Positions 9,919 through 22,458 of a stretch of DNA of 64,000 nt are shown here, one piece after another. Source of the DNA: Talaromyces rugulosus (Eukaryota > Ascomycota > Eurotiomycetes > Eurotiales > Trichocomaceae); assembly GCF_013368755.1 (NCBI RefSeq), contig NC_049564.1:2240001-2304000 (forward strand). The letters run 5' to 3'. The notes beneath the pieces are model-generated. The model saw only the letters and a list, made by a program, of their open reading frames with translations. It was not told the origin of the DNA and made no database searches. Each line of letters starts with the position of its first letter. Position 1 is the stretch's first letter. The position numbers were made by a program, and so were the translations under genes.

Positions 9919-12282
9919 ATGAACTCGAATCGACAGTTGGCTCCAGCCCCTCCGTGCTCACACCTTTTTGACACCGTGGACGAGGGTAAGAAGCAAAGGA
10001 AGAACGTCACGTCTGCTTGCCACGCGTGCAAAATACGCAAGTCGAAGGTATAACATAGATTTGCTCCCCCCCCCCTTTTCCGAGTACCTTTTTGCATGAC
10101 CGTGTGTGCGATAAAATGTACCCCTAGTGTAGTGGAGTGCCTCCATGCAACACATGCATCAGGAGCAACACCGAATGCGTGATCGATTCCCAAGGAGACC
10201 AGCGCCGGAAACTCAACGTGAAAAGGAAGATCGATGACCTGGAGGACGACCGGCAGCTCTTTGAACAGCTAGTAGAAACACTGAGGGCGGGTGGACAGGT
10301 GGCGAATGTGGAGATGGCTGAGAACCTACAATCCACCGCTAATTTCGAGGAGGCGAAGTTTATTTTGAGACAGCAGATGGGAGGACCGACGAGGACGCAA
10401 GTTTCGGACGTTATCGAGGGCGAACAAAAGAAGACTGGATCGATGGGACGGCATCATGAGACACAAAAAATGACTTCGCGGCAGCGAACGAGCATGCTAC
10501 CCGTCTGGAGATTGACGGATATACCTGTAGTAAGCGTGCCTGCATCACCTTGGACAAATGTGACGGACGATGATAGCTTTGTGTCTCATCTTCTTTCCCT
10601 GTGGATTACGTGGCACTTGCCGTGGTACAACCATGTTGACCAAGAAGTCCTTACCAAAGCCATGCAGACGAGAGATTTGGAGTCAGCCCTATGCTCACCT
10701 TTTCTCGTCAATGCAATTCTTGCCGATGCTTGCGTACGTTGGCATTCCTTTCCCTTTTTTTAATGAAGCACCACTCATAAGATTCGAAACAGTTCCTCTC
10801 AGATTACCCCGAAGCCTGGACCGATGATAACGATCCCACAACTCGAGGAAAACACTTTTGGATGGAAGCGAAGCGACTGTTGGACGAAGAAGAGGGCCGA
10901 GTGTCTATTCCAACGACCCAGGGACTGGGGGTTATGTTTTCATGGTATTATTGATTCCATAAAGAGACCGCGATTGGTATAAAGTAACTTTTTGTCGTGG
11001 TTCACAGTGCAGCTGTGATGGGAAAGGATCGAATCGGATGGTTTTATGCCTTACAAGCCATCGAAGGAATGCGAACCCTTCGAAGAACCGAGTCACGTCG
11101 TGTTATCGAAACAGGCTTATTGGCCAAGGATTTAAAGCAGCTGCTGGACAGAATCGAGATGGGGCAGTTTAACACTTTTGTGTAAGCCCCTTTTCAAGTG
11201 GCTCAAGTGGAATATAAAAAGCCTAATGAAAAGAAAATAAATCAAGATCTGCGGCGATGGCTTTTCAAGTTCCACCTTCTCTCAAGAACCTAGACAGGAG
11301 TGTGCGCATATCCGTGCATCAAAACGGCCACCAGGAACAGTTTCTACCTTATCCCCACACGGGCCCACCGATTCCGGCGCATAATGATTGTGTTTTAAAT
11401 GAACTAGCCAATATGGGGGAAATCGTTTGGGATATTTCAGCTTCTTTGTTCCGAGAGGATAGAAACCACGTTCATTCCGAACTGATCACTGCTGTCCAGG
11501 GCTGGCATACACGCCTTTTGGGATGGTGGAGTGCTCGTTCTAGATGTATCGACTATACTCTCAACCCAGTTCCTGGTGTCTTGACATTACAGTAAGATTC
11601 CTCCTTTGATCATGGTCTTTACTGTGGCACTCCTAGCCGTAGGACAGCGGTCGAAAAAGGTTGCTAGAGCGATTGCGAAAGAGTACGACCTAGCTAACAT
11701 TGTTCCAGCATGTACTACCACACAATTGTCATTACAATGTATGTGTTCCTGAAGACAGCACCGCCAAACGCCGATATGCATACCTTGCAATCAGCAGACG
11801 AAGCGCGCCAGATTTGTTTGTCTTCTGCCCATGCAATAAGCCAGCTTATTGAAACACAGCAACAAAACTGGGGGGCCGATCCAGGTCCAGCTGCCAACGC
11901 ACACTGGGTGACGATTGCTTTGTGCGTCTTGATGGAAGATTTGAAAAACGCAGAAAGTCATGTGGCATTTATGAAACTGTGCAAGGCCCATATCCACTCT
12001 GCCAAGCGATGGCCACTGCCAAGAGGCATGGTGCGGATGATTCAGTTGACTGCTCAACGAATGGATGGTCCGCTGCCAGACGACGTTGCTGCGCATTTCC
12101 GACACTTTGAAAAGCAATACTGGGAGTCAGAACAGGCGCGAATGTTCAGCAGTCGCTACCCTAATTTTGCGGTTGCCATTCGAAGTAGAGATGCTGGCGT
12201 CCCGGAAGATCTCGAGCTAGATGTGTTTTTGCAGAAATGTGTGAATTTGGATGAAGGACTGATGAATAGTAGTATTATATAA
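9919..12282 (+). CDS. Zn2Cys6 transcription factor with fungal-specific TF domain
   Basis: Six exons (introns 10048-10127, 10734-10792, 10945-11007, 11182-11246, 11592-11708) give 659 aa. Splicing the first intron completes the binuclear cluster at residues 33-61: CHACKIRKSK joined to CSGVPPCNTCIRSNTEC. A basic/helical linker with KLNVKRKIDDLEDD follows, which may dimerise. The middle homology region has the conserved SHLLSLWITWHLPWYNHVD, AILADACFLSDYPEA and GWFYALQAIEGM motifs. The C-terminal part has LHMYYHTIVITMYVFL, typical of the end of this domain. The protein is nuclear and its target genes are unknown. There is no obvious partner gene next to it, so the pathway cannot be inferred from context. 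The ATG at 9919 is chosen because it places the cluster near the N terminus, as is usual. Confidence 0.88.
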
Positions 12283-13749
12283 TATTCGCGGGGTTCCATG
12301 GCGTTTTATGCTTTGCGGATGTCTTGTATGGGCGATTTACGAGTTGCATTTCTTTTGCTAATATAGAAGATTGGGTTAGAGTTAATGCTTGCGATATGTT
12401 ACTTACTAGTCAATATAAAGTTATCGTTTGTTAGAACACTATCGGTATGCGAATGAGATGAGATTATTGAATGATACGCTCTCCGGATATAACAAGCAGA
12501 ACACGAAGCTTTGTAACCCTAGCCCTAACCCTAGCCGCCAGCAGCCTTTTTCGTCCCTCTCCTTGAAACCCATTTTGTAGACTGCACTTGGCCATTAATT
12601 GATGTCAATTGATGCTGGAAGTAATTAGGTCGATACTAACGACCTATATCTTGATTCCGCCAGAGTGGGAGAAACGTTACTACATACCAACATTAAAATA
12701 TAATGTCGACGTACACAACATACGCCATCATGCAATCGTTCAACCACTCAAGAACTAATTAATTTCCCGTACAATGACCTGCATAGTACATATTTATAGA
12801 ATTTCTCCTCCTGTCTGCATTTTACCAGATTCCTTCGAAAATGCGGTCACGTGCCATGGCTATATATGAAATACGCCCTGTCCCCGTGCGTTTTCTCCCC
12901 TTTTGCTCAAGGTATAACCACCTCAAATGTTAGTTTAAACCCGCCCCCACCGAGCCCCATAGGTTTTTAATCTGACATGCTTGAGATTATTGTTGATTCT
13001 GTGTGTTGGGTTCGCGATGCTGACACCACGTGGTCCTCGGGAGCTTTCGCAGCGCACGTCAGACGCGAATACTAAAAAGTGTCTTGATATTCCACCAATT
13101 TTCTTCCTAAAAAATATTAAAAAAAAAATTATAATTATTTGTAATATCGCTGAAAGCACTGGACACGCGGTCAATCAGTTAGCGGTTCCCCATACCAATT
13201 AAAAAAATAACAAAATAAAAAAGAGAGGATCGCCCGCCCAGCCCGGGCTAAGCGGAAACTAGGGCGGGGTAAAAGCAAGCTGTCAGATCTCGATCTGTCT
13301 TCGCTCCAAGGTCGCACCTGTTGTGTCATGTGTCTGTCGTGCGCGCTCCTGGCTTCCTGTGTGTGTGCGTCTTGTGGGTGCCATTTACGCAACCGTTCTC
13401 GTCTCTGATCGTCCTCCATCTCGTTCGAAACGCATCCGAAGTGAAGCAAACTAGGGGGGCGAGTGAAGGGCAGCCCGAAACTCAACAAAGGGGGAGGCTG
13501 ACCACGCCCCCGAAGACATAGAGAGACACCGAAAGAAAGAGAGAGAGCGACTAGGGGGACAAAAAGAGAAACGCGTACGTGTGTGTACTTCATGTGAAAG
13601 AGTGGAAAGAAGACGAAAAAAACGAGCGAAGCGCGCATTCGACACAACGGTCCTTATATTATTCTTTCTTGGTTGTTTCTTTGTTGGCTGTCTTTATGCT
13701 TTCCTTTCTTCCAGCACAACCGCAAGGGGTCACCCACGACTCAAAGACA
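12283..13749. other. Intergenic stretch with telomere-like repeats
   Basis: No gene is supported. It holds degenerate CCCTAA units at 12515-12534, an A-rich stretch near 13105-13135 and 13201-13222, and long purine-rich sequence (13500-13640) that probably forms the leader of the HRI1-like gene. Confidence 0.5.
12515..12534. repeat. Degenerate telomere-like repeat
   Basis: AACCCTAGCCCTAACCCTAG contains about three units of the CCCTAA/TTAGGG type, one with a G substitution. It lies about 230 bp after the regulator gene. Confidence 0.5.
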
Positions 13750-14669
13750 ATGTTAGTGCACTCGAACCCAATTCAGATGCAGACCATGTCCATGGGCAAA
13801 CATGCATATTCGTTGTCTTCCCGGGTGTCGATTCGATGGCCGCCTGAGGATCCATATGAGAACACCGACACCACCGTGCTCAGCGTGAATAATTTCTTTG
13901 TCGATTTGCGGGTCGAAAAGGACACGAAGAAGTTGGACTGGGCGATTGCCGGCGTGCGTATCGTCGATCAAAATGACTCGAGTAGGTGATAAACTGGATT
14001 TTATAAAAAAATCCATCTGGACTAACAGTCTGTCCTTGTGGCACAGGACGAGTCACGTTTTTGCACACAATCAACTCGCGCAGCACCTTCCAGCATGTTG
14101 ATATTGGCCTTTTCACGCCCATGGACAACGGCGACGAATTGGAGACGGGCACGATGATACGACCGTCCGACCCGATGGGCGCGTTCCCACGCCAGTACGA
14201 AGAAGTCTGGCGACAGCGCACGCCCGTTACCGTACCTGGACCGAATATCGCATATGTGGTTGAAAGCGCCGGGTCTCACGTCTCGGTGATCCAGAACATG
14301 GACGGCAACGGAGCCGAGGAGAGCAAGGAAGTCGAGACCTTTTTGGCCAGAATCGGCGGTACTTATATTGCTATTCGCCAGCCAACTCGCATCATACAGA
14401 CCCCCAAGGCCGGTGTTAACGGATTCATATTCCAGAAATTCGGCGATACTGAAGGTGTCAGCGTCCGGCACGAAGAGTATGTCCCGAAGCGAGGCTGGGT
14501 CGAGAAGTTTGTGATGGGCCCCGAGGGCAAAGAGCTGCCCACTATGTTGCGAGGGCGAAACGACTTTGCCCAAGCCCAGGAAGGCAAGGGAAATTGGCGA
14601 AGGCCCGGCCAAAGGGTGCTTGTTCGGGGTGAGGAGTATGTCGTCCGAGGATTTGCGGACATGTCTTGA
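13750..14669 (+). CDS. HRI1-like protein
   Basis: Two exons (13750-13981 and 14047-14669; intron 65 nt) give 284 aa. The sequence resembles the fungal HRI1 family, cytosolic/nuclear proteins known in yeast as interactors of the casein kinase Hrr25. N-terminal blocks are SSRVSIRWPPEDPYENTDT and VLSVNNFFVDLRV, then LDWAIAG; after the intron come RRVTFLHTINSRSTFQHVD and DNGDELETG. A C-terminal beta-rich part with YEEVWRQRTP and RGEEYVVRGF follows. This gives the two lipocalin-like halves expected for the family, at a similar length (yeast protein about 244 aa). An in-frame ATG at 13696 would add 18 residues; 13750 is preferred because the upstream part is hydrophobic and ends in an acceptor-like sequence. 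Confidence 0.72.
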
Positions 14670-16200
14670 CATTGAATGCTCGTCATCTTTTACCCATATA
14701 CTCATGCCTCCTCATGATCCTCGTTTCACCATTTTCTTTTATTACCACTCTCTGTCTCTCTCTTATTTTTTAATACGGTCGCTTCTTGTTGTCTCTTTCC
14801 TTTTCTTATCCTTTTTCTTTCTTTCTTTCTCTTTTTTCCTACTGTGCCTTGTTTATGTTCTTCTCTAGCATCTTGGCTTGTTTCTTCACCCCATGCGTCT
14901 CCTTCTCGGTCTCCTTGCTTTGATACCATCTTGTGCTTCCATCTGTTAAATGCGTGCTTGAGGCATTGCAACTCTCGGAGAATGTCCTGTCTTTGAGCTG
15001 GATTCAGACTGTCTGTCGTCTTAGAATTGCTATTTTATGGATTCTCTTTCTCTCTCTATTCCTCTCTCATATACACGCACAAGTGAGGTTGCCAATATGA
15101 GTTTTTACGTAAGCCAAGTACATGTATTGATTCAAAGCGCAGAGCCTGATTATTAGAAGCTTCAAAAAAAATATTGAATGTTAGCTTACATGGTGGTTCA
15201 TCGCTAACATGCTAGCTGCAGATATGATCCACAACGTGAGGTTACGTTGGGTTTTTGACAGGTTTCCGTAGTTTTTTTTTTTTTTTTTTGCAGCATGTTA
15301 TTTCTCTTTGAAAAACAAATATGAGTATTTTGATAGAATGCAATGTTTACACCAACTACGACAAGTACGTGGTGCTGCAAGGGAGTATGAAAGCTTAATC
15401 ATTAATGCCTCAGGCAGCAAACACGCAGTACGTACTGTCAGGCATTGCCAAGCGACCCAATCCGCGGAGACGGAAGGAGGTGTGGGTCCGTCCCCTCTCC
15501 GCGTGCGGCCGAGGGAAGGAACGAGAAGGCACTAACTACGTACTGCCCCGGCGACGACGAGCAGTTCGTTCCTTCCTTTCCTTTCGTGTACGTACATGTT
15601 TGTTTGCCTCGTTTGCTCCGTTTGTTCTGCTTCTTTTCCGCTTTCGGCTGCAACCACGTGATTGGCCGCTGCCTTGGAAGTCGGCCCCAGGTCGCATCGC
15701 GCTAGCCTGGTTCGGCTCTCCGTTCTCGAATTTGTCTCGCCGCGTTAATGCTGATGATTTCCCTGCGGTGATCGCAAAAGCAATGGATATAATCACGCCA
15801 TCGCCAGTTGCAGTTGTGCGACAAAAGGGCGATGGATCACTGGCTCTTCTCGCGACATGGGCGAAAAAGCCGCAGGAATTCTGCTGCCATGGCCTCGACT
15901 GGTTTAGACGCATGAGAAACTTTGGCCCGCCTTACACCTATTTCCTGTTTTGAGATATTCACGATTCCTGCCAGGCTTACCTTTTAATATTTCTCTAATA
16001 TCCCCCTTTCTCCCGTTCTTGTCATCTTTGTCCTGCTTTCCATTCCATGCTCCAGCCTGTGCATGCCTGGGATTAAGCTTCTTTTGCGGAGAACTGATCG
16101 ACCGGTTAGCAGAGATCGAGAACGTGACTTATCTCTCTCCACGGTCAATTTTTTTTTCTGCCTCGACGGTGTTCTTCGGCCCGACCGATCCATCGCATCA
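14670..16200. other. Intergenic stretch between HRI1-like and MFS genes
   Basis: No supported gene. It includes a long pyrimidine-rich tract after the HRI1-like stop (14735-14870), an 18-base T run at 15272-15289 and a pyrimidine-rich leader before the MFS start. Several open frames overlap at 15400-15950 on both strands without any domain. Confidence 0.5.
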
Positions 16201-17805
16201 ATGGCTGCTCCAGACAGTAAAAACAACGATGACTCGGACTCGCCTGTCGCGACGTATATCGCCGACGATGTCATACCCGGCGATCTCCAATCCGGCGATG
16301 ACAGCGCTCTGCCGTCCGGAACCTTCGATCCGGTATACGAGGCTAAAGCTCGTGTGCTGAACAAAGCCATTCAGGAGATTGGCATGGGACGCTATCAGTG
16401 GCAGCTGTTTGTGGTTGTCGGGTTTGGCTGGGCGAGCGACAACATGTGGCCCATCGTCACCTCGCTCATCTTCACTCCGGTCAAAAACGAGTTCAACCCT
16501 GTCCACGGCGAGTTCCTGACTCTGGCACAAAACATCGGGCTTTTGGTCGGCGCCATATTTTGGGGGTTCGGTTGTGATGTGTTTGGCAGGCGATGGGCGT
16601 TCAATCTGACCATTGGTATCACCGGTGTGTTTGGCCTTATCGCCGCTGGATCACCAAATTTCGCTGCTGCTGGCGTATTTGCCGCTCTATGGTCGATTGG
16701 TGTTGGTGGAAATTTGCCTGTGGATTCCGCCATCTTCCTCGAGTTCCTACCGGCATCGCATCAGTATTTGCTGACAGTCCTTTCGATTGACTGGGCTTTT
16801 GCCCAGCTGGTGGCTACGCTGGTCGCCTGGCCATTGCTGGGCAACTACACCTGCCAGGAGGATGATTTAGTGTGTACAAAAGACAAGAACATGGGCTGGC
16901 GCTATTTCCTGATTGCCATGGGCGGACTGGCCTTGGCCATGTTTATCATCCGATTCGTTTTCTTCACCATCTTCGAGTCCCCCAAGTTCTTGATGTCGCG
17001 CGGCAAGGACGCTGAAGCGGTGGCGGTCGTCCACGAGGTGGCTCGACGCAACGGGAAGACATCTACCCTGACCCTCGAAGATCTAAGTCAATTTGACGTA
17101 CTTGGTGTCGAAATACAGCAAGAAGAGCAGGGTACCGGCCAGCAGACATCGGCCGGTGCGGCGTTGAAACGGCAGCTCGAGAAGGTGAAAATGACCCACT
17201 TGCGCTCCCTCTTTTCCACCTTCAAGATGGGCTTGTCGACTACGATGATCACTATTATCTGGGCCTTTATCGGTCTCGGTTTCCCGCTGTACAACGCCTT
17301 TTTGCCCTATATCCAAGCCACGCGCGGAACGGACTTTGGCGATGGGTCGACGTACATAACCTACCGCAACGAAGTGATTATCGCTGTTCTCGGCATCCCT
17401 GGTTGCATTATGGGTGGTTATCTCGTAGAACTGCCTCGATTCGGGCGCAAAGGCACTCTAGCTGCCTCGACAATCCTTACCGGTGTTTTCCTCTTTGCGT
17501 CCACGACAGCGACCAAGTCCGATGCGCTACTCGGGTTCAACTGCGCCTACAGCTTCATGAGCAACGTCATGTACGCTGTGTTGTACGCCTATACGCCCGA
17601 GGTCTTCCCGACCAAGGATCGAGGAACAGGAAACGCGCTGACTGCGTCTGCGAACCGTATTTTCGGCATCATGTCGCCCATCATCGCCATGTTTGCCAAC
17701 CTGAACAGCGCCGCCCCGGTGTATGTCAGTGGAGCGCTGTTCCTGACGGCAGGCCTGTTGGCGATCGGACTGCCTTTTGAGTCGAGAGGAAGGGCCAGTT
17801 TGTAG
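16201..17805 (+). CDS. MFS transporter, SVOP/sugar-porter-like
   Basis: An intronless 534-aa major facilitator protein. The hydrophilic N terminus (about 55 residues) is followed by twelve predicted membrane segments. The loop between helices 2 and 3 carries GAIFWGFGCDVFGRRWAFN (the G-x3-D-x2-GRR signature). Helix 4 contains the family-typical GVGGNLPVDSAIFLEFLP, and FESPKFLMSRG follows helix 6. A long central loop (QQEEQGTGQQTSAG) is followed by helices 7-12 with YTPEVFPTKDRGTGNAL. These are marks of the fungal SVOP-like branch, plasma-membrane or organelle transporters of mostly unknown substrate. The frame stays open upstream, but the ATG at 16201 follows a pyrimidine-rich leader and starts the hydrophilic segment. 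A decayed relative lies at 4878-5175. Confidence 0.88.
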   Translation: MAAPDSKNNDDSDSPVATYIADDVIPGDLQSGDDSALPSGTFDPVYEAKARVLNKAIQEIGMGRYQWQLFVVVGFGWASDNMWPIVTSLIFTPVKNEFNPVHGEFLTLAQNIGLLVGAIFWGFGCDVFGRRWAFNLTIGITGVFGLIAAGSPNFAAAGVFAALWSIGVGGNLPVDSAIFLEFLPASHQYLLTVLSIDWAFAQLVATLVAWPLLGNYTCQEDDLVCTKDKNMGWRYFLIAMGGLALAMFIIRFVFFTIFESPKFLMSRGKDAEAVAVVHEVARRNGKTSTLTLEDLSQFDVLGVEIQQEEQGTGQQTSAGAALKRQLEKVKMTHLRSLFSTFKMGLSTTMITIIWAFIGLGFPLYNAFLPYIQATRGTDFGDGSTYITYRNEVIIAVLGIPGCIMGGYLVELPRFGRKGTLAASTILTGVFLFASTTATKSDALLGFNCAYSFMSNVMYAVLYAYTPEVFPTKDRGTGNALTASANRIFGIMSPIIAMFANLNSAAPVYVSGALFLTAGLLAIGLPFESRGRASL

Positions 17806-18263
17806 TGTTTCTTTCGTGCAGTCGTCGGCTGATTTTGTATTTATTATATTCTCCCAGGTGCTAGTCAAGCAGATTAGCAGCTTAAATGTTTAATATTTTA
17901 TGCCTTTTTTTTCACATTCTGCACATATCCTAGCAACAAGGGGCCCGCATTAGTTATCAATTGGTCCGCATCGCATGTCGCGTCAGAGTTTAGAGCTGCG
18001 CAAAACTAGGCAACTCAATAATTCGAGTACTATTGAAGTTATTATTCGAGATGATGCCCTTTCAGGTAATAACAGTCAGCCCAGGAGATGGAGTAATTTC
18101 GTCCGACGGGGCCCCGGCGATCAACGCTTAACTCCGCACTCCGCCGGCCGAGTTGAGCTCCTTCCTTATTTTTCCCTACACCTCAGCTCGTCGCTGCCTG
18201 CCCTGCAACAACTTGCCTTCCTTACTCTTTTGTACAGAACTTCTTTCTCTTTAAATATCGCAC
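17806..18263. other. Intergenic stretch
   Basis: Short 3' region of the MFS gene and leader of the phospholipase-like gene. Nothing else is seen. Confidence 0.5.
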
Positions 18264-19744
18264 ATGCGCTCGTTCATCAGACGCCTCTTTTCCAGTTGGC
18301 GTCAGGGAACATCTTATCATCAGTCTCAACAGCATCGCTATTCTTATCATTCACCTCCGGGCCCATCACACCTCGCTCGTCGCAACATGAGCTCCTCGAC
18401 TTCGGCCATTCTCTACGCCCTCACGATTTCGGCGACGTCGCCGGAGCCTGCGGTTCCTGATGATGCTGCTGGCAAACCGCATCATGCCAAAGATGGTTAT
18501 ACGAATCCTTGGGAGTGAGCTTTGTTTTTGGTCACGTCTTGTCGTTTATTTATTAATTGGGATGGTTAGATCGTACCAGCAGATGCGGCCTTGGGAAATA
18601 GCAAGGACCATGATAGGGTATGTTGATCATTCCATTTCTCTATACCAAAACTAAACTCTACAGTCGACGTTTCTCCGGCGAAGCAAATGTCCCCGACACC
18701 ACACCTCCAACCGTCACCGTACAAAAACCAACCTTCCTCGCCTCGCGAGAAAAAACCGACACCGTACGAGCAACCTGGCTTGGACACGCGTGCTACTACG
18801 TCGAATTCCCCAGCGGACTGAGAGTCCTCTTCGATCCGGTCTTTGAAGACCGCTGCTCCCCGTTCTCATGGCTCGGGCCGAAACGACATACGGAACCACC
18901 GTGCCAAATCAGCGAGATTCCCACTATCGACGTCGTCGTGATCTCACATAATCATTACGATCATTTGTCGCTGCCGTCTGTCACGGATATTTCCAAGCGT
19001 CACCCCAATTGCCACTTCTTCGTGCCGCTGGGTAACGAGCAATGGTTCCATAGTATAGGCATTAAGAATGTCACCGAGTTGGATTGGTGGGACCAGCGCG
19101 ATTTTAATCTGTCGCCGCAAACACAGCAGACTGAGACGACTGAGGTTGAGAAAGGCTCGACGCAGAGCAAGATAGGCGAGATTGTGGGAAGGATTAGCTG
19201 TATGCCATGCCAGCATATCAGTGCGCGGTCACCGTTTGATCAACGCAAGACCTTGTGGGCATCATGGGGTGTTGAATCTGGTGGCCGCAATGTTTATTTT
19301 GCCGGGTATGTCAATTCGTTCTTCTCATGAAACAAAAATAAAAAGTGATTCTAATATAAATACAGAGATACTGGTTACCGAACCGTTCCCTTTATGAAAG
19401 GCGTCACCGACGACCACGCCCCCGAACACAAATTCCCTACTTGCCCTGCCTTTAAACAAATTGGCGAACTCCGCGGTCCTTTCGATCTCGGCCTTATCCC
19501 TATCGGCGCATACGAGCCGCGATGGATAATGAGCCCCATGCATGCAGACCCGCACGACGCCGTCAATATTTTCCAGGACACCAAATGCCAACGCGCCCTC
19601 GGTATGCATTGGGGTACCTGGGTCCTGACGGAGGAAGACGTGCTGGAGCCGCCAAAGAAGTTGAAGGAGGCGCTGAAGAGGAACGATTTGCCTGAGGAGG
19701 GCAAGTTCGACGTTTGTAACATTGGCGAGAGCCGCGAGTTTTGA
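18264..19744 (+). CDS. NAPE-PLD-like metallo-beta-lactamase-fold hydrolase (FMP30-like)
   Basis: Four exons (introns 18515-18569, 18618-18663, 19306-19365) give 439 aa. This family hydrolyses N-acyl-phosphatidylethanolamine to N-acylethanolamine and phosphatidate; the yeast relative Fmp30 sits in the mitochondrial inner membrane. The N terminus ([15 protein letters not shown]) is basic and amphipathic, consistent with mitochondrial import. The fold begins at [26 protein letters not shown]. The metal-binding motif SHNHYDHLS fits HxHxDH. Further ligand regions are [21 protein letters not shown] (across the last intron) and [19 protein letters not shown] family-typical NPWE/S block precedes the fold. 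A second ATG at 18387 could give a form without the presequence. The assignment is by motif; the exact lipid substrate is not known. Confidence 0.88.
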
Positions 19745-21411
19745 TGAACTCGAGTCATGTATATTCCATAGCTTTTTTGCTCGTTCACTCAGCTCCGGTG
19801 TTGGGCGCGGTATTACATGGGTTTGGTTGAATATTATTAATGGATATCACCACTGAATTCATATTTTTACTCGTATCAGGCTAGCTATTAGTATTTGGAC
19901 CACATGCCATACGTATTGAACTGGGAATTGGGATATTTCACATGGAATGCGCCAATTCATCGAAAACTACGTATCAGAAAGAAAACCGTAGCTTTCCATA
20001 CCACTGACAACTACAGTTACGACGTATTCGGCACATCATATTCAACTTTATTAGCCTAAAAGCGCTTGGAACGTCCAAGAACAGGCTGCCGTACATGCAT
20101 GGACGACAACAGAGATGCCTCGGTACAAAACATGTAATTTCAATGTTGCTTCACTTTGTTCCTCAACTTTTACACATGTAGTATGTATGTTCTTGGCTTA
20201 AATCTTGCATGCGCGACCAGGGCTTACGTACTTTGCAAGTTTATACAATTCCGCATCGTCTGTTGTATTAATTACGTTGGTGTTTGAAGAACAGTAAGAA
20301 GTATAGGATAGCAGCTAGACATTCTGATTGGTTATTGTAGTAGACCGCCACAACTTGTTGCCTGAGGCAGGAACTATTTCCAAAATTAGACTAGTGTCGT
20401 CACGTGGACCAGGTCGGAGAATTATTTACTTTTTTCAGGCATGCAAGAACAGATTCACGTGGTAATCATTTCATACTCATCCCAACAATTATAAACAGCA
20501 TTTAATCCTGCAGCCTTACAGGCGACAGAATTATCAAAAGTAACTAACATTCAAGGGTCTAGCTCTTTCTTGTATTATCGTTGAGGTCACATGATTCTTG
20601 ACGAGAACTCAAGGGGAAAAAAACATTGTGCCTCGGTAGTTTTGCAAGGGCGCCCCACACAAGTAGTAATTGTTCGCCCCATGATCTCATCCAGCTGAGA
20701 TTCTGCTTTTCTATAAGCAGTTGAAATTTTTAGAGTCAAAGTCAAGTGAGTCACGGTGACCACATTGTTTGCTTGATACGGCGTAATAGTTCGTCATCTA
20801 TTCATGCAGGAATCGTCAGTTTCTAGTATGATCTAGAAAACTTCTATTAGAACTTGGCGAACAAAGATAACGGATACGGCGGGTCCATCTCCCGGCCCTC
20901 CCAGTATTACTCCAAACTCAAACTCCCCCCGGGGAGGCATGTGAGTGCGGGGAGGATGAAATGGATAGGGTTTGGGGGGAAGACGATAAAGGAGAATGGG
21001 GATGAAGAAATAACGGATATTAGTTATACATCTGCCTAAGACCACACACATTGACAAAAAAGCGTCCCACTTAGAAAATCGGCCATGGACGAACTATATT
21101 TGTTGTTCACACAAAAGCCCACTGTTACTAGTAGCCAATCATGTTTGCACAGCGCAATTTCGTTGGGAGGCCCAGTCTCCGAGCCGCGGCCGCCTGGCGA
21201 ACGCTATTCACATGTACTCCTCACTAACAAAAATATATGTGGAGTGAGAGTTTGATCTGCAGAGGCTAACGGCCATGAGTTATAAGACGGACTCGTCCGC
21301 CCGCTGAACTAGGCCGAAAGACTTTTGATATTGATATTACAACATATTATATACACCTGGCTATCTTGCCTATTCAATATCAACGAGACCTTTTTTTGAA
21401 TATACGTCAAG
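19745..21411. other. Intergenic stretch, 1.7 kb
   Basis: No gene with a recognisable domain. A 61-codon frame at 20854-21039 lacks an ATG and has no family resemblance. The part just before the hydroxylase-like gene (21300-21411) is AT-rich. Confidence 0.45.
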
Positions 21412-22458
21412 ATGTCTACAGGTCCAAATCCCAAAGACTCGATGAAGTCGACCTGGCGCCACCACGGCCGGAGTGAGTGGAATATCTGGCACTGGTTCTA
21501 CGAAGCGCTGGGCATCCATCCAACCTCCCTGGATAAAGAAATCCCCGTCCACGACAAGTCCGATAAAGTGCCACATCTGCCAGACTGGAAACAGCATGTC
21601 TGGGTGCTCGGTCACTCGGTGATACCCGTGGCCCTGCACCACGCATACGTCAAGTATACCGGACACAACTTTGGTCCCCTGGGCGCCTTTGCCTGGTACA
21701 GCATCGCTTTCAAGCTGATTGCCATCCGCCAACTACACATGATGCGCGGCCTTGGACACAAATACGGCTTCTTTGACGGCGACAAGCACGCCCGTGATGA
21801 AGTTCCTGACGTCGGTGTCGGAAAAGTCGTGCACTCGCTCATGTCCACATCGACATTCCGTCCCATGTTCACCGTCTTCCTGGCGTACAAGACTTCCCAA
21901 GCCCCAGCCTCGATCAACTGGCTCTGGCTGCCCATCGAAATCGGCCTGTACGGTATCATCCTCGACTTTTGGTTCTACTGGTACCACCGCGTGATGCACC
22001 AGTTCGAGAGCCTGTGGAAGTACCACCGTACCCACCATCTCACCAAGCACCCGAACCCGCTGCTTACTCTGTATGCCGATACTGAGCAGGAGTTCTTTGA
22101 TATTGCCGGTGTTCCGCTCGCTACATACTTTACCATGAAGTTCCTGGGTATGCCCATGGGCTTCTACGAATGGTGGATATGCCACCAATTTGTCATGTAT
22201 GCTGAGCTAGCCGGCCATTCGGGACTCCGAATCCATGCCACTCCGCCAAACACCTTCAGCTGGTTGCTCGAATGGTTCAACTCTGAGCTCGTCATTGAAG
22301 ACCATGATTTGCACCACCGTACCGGATGGAAGAAGAGCCACAACTATGGCAAGCAGACGAGACTCTGGGACCGCATCTTTGGAACCTGCCGTGAACGAAT
22401 CGAGTGTCAGCGTTCCCAGGTGGATTATGAAAACAGCGTCAAGATGCCCTTGTTCTAA
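21412..22458 (+). CDS. Fatty acid hydroxylase / sterol desaturase superfamily enzyme
   Basis: An intronless 348-aa membrane protein of the di-iron fatty acid hydroxylase superfamily, which includes sterol C4-methyl oxidase, C5-desaturase and related oxygenases. The histidine boxes are complete: HRVMH (around residue 195), HRTHH (around 209) and HDLHHR (around 298), with extra histidines in WICHQFVMYAELAGHSG. Hydrophobic helices flank the boxes (WLPIEIGLYGIILDFWFYWY). There is no cytochrome b5 domain. The C terminus (VKMPLF) has no obvious retention signal. The N-terminal 120 residues are less typical than in sterol C4-methyl oxidases, so this is probably a fungal-specific branch rather than the ergosterol enzyme. 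Substrate is unknown and neighbours do not help. Confidence 0.85.
   Translation: MSTGPNPKDSMKSTWRHHGRSEWNIWHWFYEALGIHPTSLDKEIPVHDKSDKVPHLPDWKQHVWVLGHSVIPVALHHAYVKYTGHNFGPLGAFAWYSIAFKLIAIRQLHMMRGLGHKYGFFDGDKHARDEVPDVGVGKVVHSLMSTSTFRPMFTVFLAYKTSQAPASINWLWLPIEIGLYGIILDFWFYWYHRVMHQFESLWKYHRTHHLTKHPNPLLTLYADTEQEFFDIAGVPLATYFTMKFLGMPMGFYEWWICHQFVMYAELAGHSGLRIHATPPNTFSWLLEWFNSELVIEDHDLHHRTGWKKSHNYGKQTRLWDRIFGTCRERIECQRSQVDYENSVKMPLF

Noticed and set aside
15405..15953. Overlapping open frames on both strands before the MFS gene
   Set aside because: GC-rich promoter sequence with no domain; frames are mutually exclusive and lack good starts.
20854..21039. Possible small gene (61 codons)
   Set aside because: No ATG, no splice signal supporting an upstream exon and no recognisable motif.
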